Origin: Vanessa cardui
Taxonomy: Eukaryota > Arthropoda > Insecta > Lepidoptera > Nymphalidae
Length of the DNA stretch: 64,000 bases
Reading direction: 5' to 3'
NCBI RefSeq assembly: GCF_905220365.1
Contig: NC_061126.1
Location: 13,640,001-13,704,000 of the forward strand
Part shown: positions 57,001 to 64,000 of the stretch, piece after piece
Numbering within the stretch: position 1 is the first letter of the stretch
Layout: each line of letters opens with the position of its first letter
The notes under the pieces: generated by a model
Databases searched by the model: none
What the model was told of the DNA's origin: nothing
What the model saw: the letters and a program-made list of their open reading frames with translations, nothing else
Made by a program: the position numbers and the translations under genes

Positions 57001-60000
57001 TAATTTATTTTTATTAGAAACATTTCAGTTACAGTCAAGTATCAAAAATTGTATATATTAATCATAGACAAAAAGATTAAGGCATAGACTATTTGACTGG
57101 TTTTTAAAATTCATTTTATATTTAGTAGAGGTTGAGGAACCCAGCAAAAGTTGATTTTTAAATTTCTCGTACATATTTGTCATATTTAAATAGCGCACGA
57201 AAACGCTACTTGGACAAAATGGCGCTCAATGAGGTCGGTGACGTCACTTGCCTGTTTTAATCTATGGTATATGTAGAAGACGAGCAAGGTTAACAAGCAA
57301 GTGACTTCATCATAAGCTCGGCCAATCAGAAGCGTTTTGTGTCACGTGACAAACGTTTAAAAAAAATTGATTTATATTCATTTATTTTTGAAGTTTTATT
57401 TTCAACTCTAGTTAATAAATAACCTTTTTTAAACTCATAATATATACTGATTACAATAACTGAGTCTTTATTTTTCGCATTGTCAAATAGCCTATTGTAT
57501 TACTATTTACTTATTTGATATATTCCCAAAATTACATATAAAATGAACATATATTCGTTTATTAATTGAAAACGCTTTAACTCTGTAATTTTTTTTCAAC
57601 GTTCATTCTCAAGCATCGCCATCTTAATTTCATATATTTTAACGGATACTTTTTATTGATGATAATTCTTATCTTTTCACTCGAAATAAATATGACGCAT
57701 TATTAAAGAACGTTGGATCGATATAAAAAATAGATACATTCCGAATATTTATATTTTTATTCGTTGTTATTATTTAGATAAAAGATACGCTTCTAATTAT
57801 AATTTCGATTGCGATAACAATAATATGTTAATCCACAATCGAGATAAAAAAAAATACTTACACAGAGTAAACTGGTTCTGTTTTCAGTCTTAAGACCGCA
57901 GCAGCCGAGGGCGCAAAGCGGTACGCCTAAAGCACCAGCGATTATCAGAAGGTATGCTATCGCGGGGTATGTTGGCGTCGGCAGGAGGGAGACGAATCTG
58001 TGCCTAGATGTCACTGTCCAAGCGCCAACTAGTAGAACACCGGCTCCTGCAAACTAGATATTAACAAATAAGTCACTAGTAATCATACCCGGCTTCCCAG
58101 GGGTCTACATACAACAACAGCCTGTAAATTCCCACTGCTGGACTAAAGGCCTCCCCTCCCCTTGAGGAGAAGGTTTGGAACATATTCCACCACGCTGTTC
58201 CAATGCAGGTTGGTGGAATACACATGTGGCACAATTTCTATGAAATTTGTCACATGCAGGTTTCCTCACGATGTTTTCCTTCACCGCTGAGCACGTGATG
58301 AATTATAAAGACAAATTAAGCACATAAATCAGCGGTGCTCGCCTGGGTTTGAACCCGCAATCATCGGTTAAGAGGCACGCGTTCTAACCACTGGGCCATC
58401 TCGACTAGTCTACATAAAACATTTATAAATAATTGGTCCTATTGGTTGGCACATTTTATCCTGACAACTTCAACAATCATATATTTCAGTCAATTTAGTC
58501 GAAATCTTAACGAATTATACACAACCTTATTTATGAATCACCGCGTCTATTGTTGAAAACGGTAGTTTTTTAGTCTATCGCATCCGAACTGTATGACTTT
58601 ATTTATAATATGGGTTGAAAATAGAGCATGCAAAAGGTATCGATAAAAGGTATCGATTAAAGCGAGTTCAATCAGCAAATAATAATCTGTTATAGTACGA
58701 CACAAATTAGATGTAGAATCGGAAAATGCAAGGGAATGAAAATAAAACCGATTACTGCCGATTTACACAACCAATAGAAATAGCTTCCTATCGCGCCATT
58801 CGACGCTATTCGTCGCTATAGATTCACGCGTCAGAGAAAGCAAGTGCATTTATATCGAGGCGTCAAATTGATGAATATATTAGGTCATATGATATTACAA
58901 GTTATTACGTTTGTGTAAAGATCATATTCGCATGAGAAATAAATATTGATAATTTGGGATAGCGTACTTAATTCGGATGTGATCGGTTTTACGAATTTAG
59001 CCGATGCGACATCTAAGTTGTGTCGTACTATACGAAATATTTCATCTGGTATAAGTTAAGATTACATTTACATTACAAAAATTATACTTTCTGACTTGTG
59101 TGAACAATTTAATTAATAACTTTAATTACAGTTAACAACAAACAATTTAATTAATAACACTCAGGATTAGTTAGAATATGAATAACATAAATGTTGTTTA
59201 AATATTGATTAACGAAATGAAATTATTGTATGTTGATAAGATTAATGTACTCTATTTGAAGTAGGCGAATGCAAGCAATTGAGTGGTATCATTAATATGC
59301 TCAAAGTTCATATTTCAACTTCGTTAAATATAACTAAGAATATAAACTATAATATAAATTATCAATTAAAAAAATAAATTTTTAAACATTCAAAAAATAT
59401 ATTTTTTATATTAGGAATTTTAATTTAGTTCTTAAACTGTTTCAGATTTAAAAAACGGTAACCGTTCTATTCCTATCACGCGCGAGGCGTTAATTACTTT
59501 AAAACAGACACGTCGGAAATTAGAAATCTTATGTAGGTTAAAAACTATAACAGTAGGCGTGCTACAACATAGGCGATGACATAACTTATCTGTTACACGT
59601 AAACACAGTTAAGGTAGTTTTCGTTAAGCCTAGCGATTGTGTAAACTGACAGAAAAATTCCAAACGGAGTATTCAATGTATAATATCACGACCAGTTTTA
59701 GTTTTAAATTTAACCGAAATTGCTCGTGACACTAGTTAGAAGCTGCCGCCAATATTTCCCGCGTTAATCGCAGTGTTTTTTTTAGTCTATAACCATTTTA
59801 ACAAATAGGTTATTAAAAATAAAAATTAGTATTTGGAACTGGTTTGCTAGATCTTGATAAGCGCGTTTAAACAAACAATAAAACGATTCGGCTTTATTCA
59901 TAACGATATATATCGGTTTAATTGGCTTAAACATGTCGAGATTAAACTTTAATAGTGTTAATTCGGGGCGTGGCGATAGTCGTTGATAAAGTATTAAAAT

Positions 60001-61283
60001 CAATATAAGACAACGGTTACAAGAAAATCCGAGAAGAAATAAAAAAATTGCATGTTAAAATTTTTAATGTTAACATCTAATATAACTCATAGTATCATCT
60101 TGATCACAAAACTATTTTTTTTTTATTACAGATTACTTATAACGAGATACATGGCACTAAACCTTATCAGCAATAGATTATACCTGTATCGTTATAATCT
60201 TGTTAGTTTTGTGTAAATAGTTTAAGTTTTATTTACACAGCCAATAAAAATAATTGTTATACATTGGCATTACTTATTTGTTTTTTTTTGTTAGTTTTTT
60301 ATGTATGTATCCAAACTAAATCTCTTTATTAACCTGTGCATTGAACATATATATGAGTTCATCTATTTCTTAATTTCAGTCTATTTCAATCGAAAGAATA
60401 AAGGTAAACAAAAGTTAGATTTTGGTATTCCATGTGATTTACTAATAGTTCTGCTATATCAAAACTACATGCAATTATTGATTGATGTATCTTAATTTAT
60501 GATACAACACTTTTGATGTTATATGACTCAATAAAGGTATAGTAAAATTGTAGTCAATATTTAAAGAGATAAAAAAGCCAGCGCTGCGTCGTTCTGGTAA
60601 ATGTTATCTGAGATATAGTTAATCGAGTAACTCTCACAGTAAAAGGAGAAAAACAAAATAAATAACTTTGACCTTGAATTTACGTATTACAGTGATATAC
60701 GGCGAGTATTGTTGCCTAAAAAGGTCCTTTATTTTTTAATATAAATAAATTGTAATATTATTATAACAGTTTCAAGTACCTAGCTTATTAATTATAGCTT
60801 TAAGTGTAATGCTGTAAAGCTACATATTAAATGCAATTAAGAATTTGTAATTCAGAACGCAGTAAATAATTTCACTAGTTTCACGAAGCAACTTAACTTT
60901 TATTAGATTTCCATCATATTCCAATATAGGAATTTTCACTGAGGTTTATGCATAGAGGTACTGTATTGGTTCTCAAACTAAAACGGTTCTTCATTTTATT
61001 ATAGAATTGATTAGAAATTAACTTTTTTCGTTTTCTTTTTTATTTAGTTAGCCTTTTTCAATTGATACCGCTTGTCTATTACTTGCCATAGATAATAATT
61101 TGGTTATAATATAAATATCATTTAAAAAAAATAGAAACTTACCAAAAATATAACATTGAATATATGCAGAACACACTTTAGGAAATTGACGCTACAACAG
61201 TCTGCGTCTCTCGATTTTCTTGGTTTAACTTTTTTCTTCTTAACCAATAATGCACTCGAGTCCTTCTTTTTTTCTTCTGCCAT
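51022..61283 (-). CDS. Tetraspanin, CD151-like, 5 coding exons, 266 aa
   Basis: Coding exons in order (minus): 61143-61283, 57862-58053, 56073-56246, 52014-52163, 51022-51165. All junctions are GT/AG and phase 0, and the exons join to 801 nt. The cytosolic N-terminus is Lys-rich with juxtamembrane Cys29-Cys30 (likely palmitoylated). The four membrane spans lie at about 36-59, 77-99, 112-135 and 232-259. The large extracellular loop has the tetraspanin signature C172-C173-G, then D198-S-C199-C200 (PDSCC), C207 and G220-C221: six cysteines. SDWRRSAW, VPDSCC and CGARDHPSNIYY closely match vertebrate CD151, a partner of laminin-binding integrins. There is an N-glycosylation site at Asn146. Exon 4 is very GC-rich. 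Tetraspanins organise membrane microdomains. The exact insect orthologue name is uncertain. Confidence 0.95.
51920..51969. repeat. Perfect palindrome, 23-bp arms, 4-nt loop, tetraspanin intron 4
   Basis: The left arm 51920-51942 (starting CCCGTCAAAATCCC) and right arm 51947-51969 are exact reverse complements around the loop TCAT. The structure lies 43 nt inside the intron from the exon 4 donor. It could be the joined ends of a deleted inverted-repeat element or a structured RNA. Confidence 0.95.
52401..54245 (-). pseudogene. Reverse transcriptase ORF of the retrotransposon (one nonsense codon)
   Basis: Two open stretches (54245-53526 and 53522-52401) lie in one frame, separated by a single TAG after IKNIYEAWE. 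The catalytic Asp of motif A (DLSKAFD) and the FADD box are intact, so decay is recent. There is no RNase H or LTR. The C-terminal extension after the thumb is short (about 170 aa). Confidence 0.88.
54221..55330 (-). pseudogene. Endonuclease ORF of the retrotransposon, frameshifted
   Basis: Two overlapping frames (55232-54813 and 54961-54221) carry the first and second halves of the AP-endonuclease-like domain; the shift falls near 54850-54950. Upstream of the first frame, about 30 in-frame residues (Asn/Lys-rich) run back to a stop near 55372. Confidence 0.8.
55682..55722 (+). mobile_element. Head fragment of SINE family B
   Basis: AGTCGATATGTCCCAGTGGT ... CGCATCTTAAC corresponds to the first 40 bp of the tRNA-type SINE and then stops. 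It borders the 5' end of the retrotransposon, so it may be an insertion target or scar. Confidence 0.5.
56285..56590 (-). mobile_element. SINE family B copy with target-site duplication, 38 nt before tetraspanin exon 3
   Basis: Full-length, in sense with the tetraspanin: head at 56590, (TTG)n tail at 56285. It is flanked by the 11-bp direct repeat TTTCGTTATTA (56274-56284 and 56591-56601). It closely resembles the copy at 22811, including the same internal open frame, so insertion was fairly recent. Confidence 0.92.
57110..57370. repeat. Probable dispersed repeat in tetraspanin intron 2
   Basis: A less AT-rich block (AATAGCGCACGAAAACGCTA, CAAAATGGCGCTCAATGAGG, GGTGACGTCACTTGC, GGCCAATCAGAAGCGTTTTG, TCACGTGACAAACG) with internal inverted words (CACTTGC ... 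GCAAGTG). I believe similar blocks recur in other lepidopteran genomes, but that is memory and there is no second copy here. Confidence 0.35.
58112..58407 (-). mobile_element. SINE family B copy with target-site duplication, 58 nt before tetraspanin exon 2
   Basis: Full-length, in sense with the tetraspanin, tail ACAACAACAG on the plus strand at 58112. A 9-bp direct repeat GTCTACATA flanks it (58103-58111 and 58408-58416). Confidence 0.9.
58417..61142 (-). other. Tetraspanin intron 1, no further gene seen
   Basis: AT-rich DNA between coding exons 1 and 2. The open frames at 59782-60003 and 60301-60495 have no protein-like features. Confidence 0.4.
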
Positions 61284-61344
61284 TATATTTTGCAGATTCT
61301 GTGGACCTCTGAAGATCTGAACAATTCGTTTTGAAACTCAGCAT
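61240..61344 (-). promoter_or_regulatory. Overlapping upstream ORF in the tetraspanin leader (34 codons)
   Basis: If the exon starts at the acceptor TTATTTCAG (exon base 61385), its leader contains an ATG at 61344. The frame it opens runs over the main ATG (61283) in another frame and stops at 61240. A second short uORF (MGESDK, 61376 to 61356) precedes it. Both would reduce use of the main start. Confidence 0.4.
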
Positions 61345-61385
61345 AAGTGGACACCTTACTTGTCACTTTCGCCCATGAAGATATC

Positions 61386-61936
61386 CTGAAATAACGAAAA
61401 AAAAAGTTATCTTGGTATATAAGTTACAGAAATATATTTAAAAGATCGTCATACTTACTATGTATAATTCGTATGTTATTTTTAAGTAACGAAAGTCATA
61501 AAATCAGTAACAATATAATAAAAGACAATAAGAACGATTTTACTTTTTATTGTTTTACTTTAAAAATGGAATATTACAACACTTATGCTACACAATGTCT
61601 CAAAATAAATGAAAAAAATATTAGTAAAAGTTCAAATAAAAAATCGTATATAAGTGATAAAAAATATTATTTTATGGAAAATTTAACATAGCAAACTATA
61701 TACAGAACATCTCAGTATATAAAAATTAAACAGTTTTGTGTGTATTAAGCATTATTTTACATTCAGTCACTTTCATCACAATATAAATTCATTATCAAGT
61801 CCATTTCAATCCTAAGATTTAGATATACCTACAAAATATCAATACCAATATTATAATAGGATACAATGGCAATAGTCCATATTCAAAATGCTCATTGAAA
61901 ATTTTCAATTCTATCAGTAGTCATTTAATTGAGGTA
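61386..61936. other. Spacer between tetraspanin leader exon and sorting nexin stop
   Basis: Holds the 3' UTR of the sorting nexin and upstream intron or promoter DNA of the tetraspanin, both on the minus strand. The 72-codon plus-strand frame at 61473-61691 is Lys/Asn-rich and shows no sign of being a gene. Confidence 0.4.
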
Positions 61937-63613
61937 TTATTCATCGTACTGGTTAAGAGTTACTTCCAATTTTTCGACTATTCTTTTATAGAAATTAATT
62001 TGCTGTCGCAAAAATTTTTGCATTGTAGCTTTCAAGTCCTCTGTTCTTTCTGATTTGAAGTGATTGATTTCGGCAAGAAGGGCATATGATATGACATCGG
62101 TTCTTCTCAATACTTCATTCAGTTGTGCTACTTCCATTTTGTGTTCAGCTGTCAATCTCTCACACTCTCGTCTTTTCTGCACAGCTCCCTTGTGATTCGC
62201 TAAAACGTCTGGAAATGAACCTACTATGCCCTTGTACAGATGGAATTTGTCACCGAGGGGTTCCCAATCATATTTCGGTTGATCCTCATACATCCTGCCA
62301 ATTTCGATATAAGCACCGCCAGTCATTTTTATAGCAGATGTTAGTTTTGCAGTTGATATGACAGTCCCCTCGTCCAAGCTGAGGGCATTTCCTAAGTTAT
62401 AAATTGCTTCACCCACCTTTTGACAGTCAGTTTTGTAAGGTCCTTGGAACCTCTTTGTTTGTGCTAAACACATATTGGTAACAGATTTTACTGCCGTGTC
62501 CATACTACCTATAAATGTGTGACATTGCTCTGTAATATGGTCTACTTGTGATTGCAATAAAGCTTTCTCAGGTACAACTAATGATACACAGTAGTTAAGG
62601 CCTAATAAGTTATCCCGCTCTGCTTGTCTTTTACCAGCTTTCCAACGTTTTTCATCTGTGCAAGTAAGAAAATGTTGCCACACATCACTTTTAGATAAAA
62701 CAGGATGTTTACACATCCAATCTACAAACTCCTGTAACTGTACTCGCCTGCGTTCAATTAATTGTTCATCATAGCGGCCTGATATTTGTTTATCTGGTAG
62801 CGGTGGGATGGGTATAAGTGTAAATTTCTCTTGTAATCTTTCATGTAGCCAATCAAAATGCTTATATCTTCTAGACACTTGTATATTATTAAAGGAAGGA
62901 GTTAATTGATATGCTATAAAGCTCTTAATACCCTTGAATTTTGATTCTTTCTTCGGAGATGCAACTGTTACATTATACGGCTGTGTAATTTGGGCCCATA
63001 CATAGCCATCTCCTTCTTGAACTATATAAACTTTTTCAGTTTCGGGCACCTCAACATTTAATGTTGCCAATAAATAGCTCTCTCCGCTAATTTTTGAAGA
63101 TGGTGCAAATTTATTTTTTCTCACTGTTCCAACTGTTGAACCAAATGAGGAGGTGTTATCATCCATTTGTTGATTGAAGTCACTAATAGGCATTCCAGGT
63201 AATGGAGTAAGTTGTTGCTGACGGCTCATTGATGGCTTACTTTGAGGAGCACCTGGACCTATTTCTGAATATGTGTCATCGTCCCAATCATCATCCCAGC
63301 CATCATCATGTGAAGCTGCTCTCTGGTAATTATTATCTCCTGCACTATATTGTTGTTCACCCCATTCATCAGCTGCCTGGTCATATCTGGGTGCGGGAGG
63401 AGCTACTTTTGTTGGTGCTGATTCTTCTGGAGAGAGCTTCCTTACGTATGCTGCGGGAAACAAACCTGTTTGACCCTGAGCATTTTTTCCTTCCCACCAT
63501 CCTTCACCGATATCTGTATTCAAAAGTGTTAACACTTCTCCGCAGGTGATTGACATTTCTGTGGTCCCTGGTTCACCCGCGAAGTCATACAGGGCTTGTA
63601 CTTGGGCCGCCAT
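61937..63613 (-). CDS. SH3PX1: Sorting nexin of the SNX9/18/33 family (SH3-PX-BAR), 558 aa
   Basis: SNX9-type proteins bind dynamin, WASP/Arp2/3 regulators and phosphoinositides to shape endocytic necks. SH3 domain at residues 3-60 (ALYDF, GEGWWEG, GLFPAAYV). Low-complexity linker 61-190 with an acidic Trp-rich patch DDGWDDDWDDD (101-113), the place where SNX9 binds clathrin adaptors. PX domain about 212-322 with RRYKHFDWL (248-256) and the Pro-rich loop PIPPLPDK. Then EKRWKAGKRQAERD, the yoke, and a BAR domain to the end (about 345-555). Length matches fly SH3PX1 and human SNX9/18. The coding part is one exon. A splice acceptor (ATATTGTTGTAG) about 20 nt before the ATG shows the leader is spliced. 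Confidence 0.96.
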   Translation of the reverse strand: MAAQVQALYDFAGEPGTTEMSITCGEVLTLLNTDIGEGWWEGKNAQGQTGLFPAAYVRKLSPEESAPTKVAPPAPRYDQAADEWGEQQYSAGDNNYQRAASHDDGWDDDWDDDTYSEIGPGAPQSKPSMSRQQQLTPLPGMPISDFNQQMDDNTSSFGSTVGTVRKNKFAPSSKISGESYLLATLNVEVPETEKVYIVQEGDGYVWAQITQPYNVTVASPKKESKFKGIKSFIAYQLTPSFNNIQVSRRYKHFDWLHERLQEKFTLIPIPPLPDKQISGRYDEQLIERRRVQLQEFVDWMCKHPVLSKSDVWQHFLTCTDEKRWKAGKRQAERDNLLGLNYCVSLVVPEKALLQSQVDHITEQCHTFIGSMDTAVKSVTNMCLAQTKRFQGPYKTDCQKVGEAIYNLGNALSLDEGTVISTAKLTSAIKMTGGAYIEIGRMYEDQPKYDWEPLGDKFHLYKGIVGSFPDVLANHKGAVQKRRECERLTAEHKMEVAQLNEVLRRTDVISYALLAEINHFKSERTEDLKATMQKFLRQQINFYKRIVEKLEVTLNQYDE

Positions 63614-64000
63614 TGTGGACCCTGCAACCTACAACAATATCGGAACATATTATTCACTGCAAAACATTATTGAAAGATTGATGTAGCAATTTTATTTTAT
63701 CTTATCAGTGTTATCTAGTAATGTAGGGAGTATGCATAAAGGTGTGATAAAAGTAATATTCGCGTGGATTTAGTCACTAACAACTAAATTGGAACAAACA
63801 AATTAGGACGATATTCGTCGCGTAAGGAGTCGACACATTTTCGTAATAACGTCAATTAAGAACGAGATAAATTAATGAATGACTCTATGCCTTTATATTG
63901 AGTAGTTTCTAACTGATTTCTTATAGAAGTATACAATGTTTTCTGTATTCAAAAAAACAGTCCGTTGTGATGAAATTCGAATATGTAAATAATATGTTAT
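63614..64000 (-). other. 5' leader/intron of the sorting nexin
   Basis: An acceptor-like ATATTGTTGTAG lies a little upstream of the ATG, and the rest to the window edge is AT-rich without a recognisable exon. The first, non-coding exon is probably outside the window. Confidence 0.4.

Overview
This is eukaryotic nuclear DNA and almost certainly lepidopteran, most likely a butterfly. The sequence is very AT-rich, the genes are split by introns with normal GT/AG borders, and the introns hold many SINE and non-LTR relics of types common in Lepidoptera. There are no operons, CRISPR arrays or intact tRNA genes. The species cannot be fixed from sequence alone.

Layout, left to right. 1-4.5 kb: mostly non-coding, with one uncertain minus-strand exon. 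4545-5420 (+): a single-exon coding region for an unrecognised single-pass membrane protein. 9998-31046 (+): Rab escort protein (REP/CHM) in nine coding exons, which join in frame to 526 aa; its introns are packed with SINEs. 32529-34064 (-): IMP dehydrogenase, intronless in its coding part. 37228-37851 and 38514-39671 (-): two neighbouring secreted-protein genes. The first ends in a two-cysteine peptide resembling insect growth-blocking (ENF) cytokines; the second is an asparagine-rich repeat protein. 43.5-48.5 kb: relics of reverse transcriptases. 51022-61283 (-): a CD151-like tetraspanin in five exons, with a 3.5-kb non-LTR retrotransposon in its third intron. 61937-63613 (-): an SNX9/18/33-type sorting nexin (fly SH3PX1).

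REP and the sorting nexin both serve membrane traffic (Rab prenylation; endocytic membrane bending), IMPDH makes guanine nucleotides, and the tetraspanin organises the cell surface. They look like ordinary neighbours, not a pathway cluster.

The main unusual points are these. (1) The tetraspanin frame stays open for 76 codons beyond its UGA stop, in protein-like, GC-rich sequence: a stop-readthrough candidate. (2) There is a candidate new ENF/GBP-like cytokine precursor. (3) Mobile elements repeatedly sit within about 15-65 nt of 3' splice sites in both multi-exon genes. (4) The introns contain several strong foldback structures.
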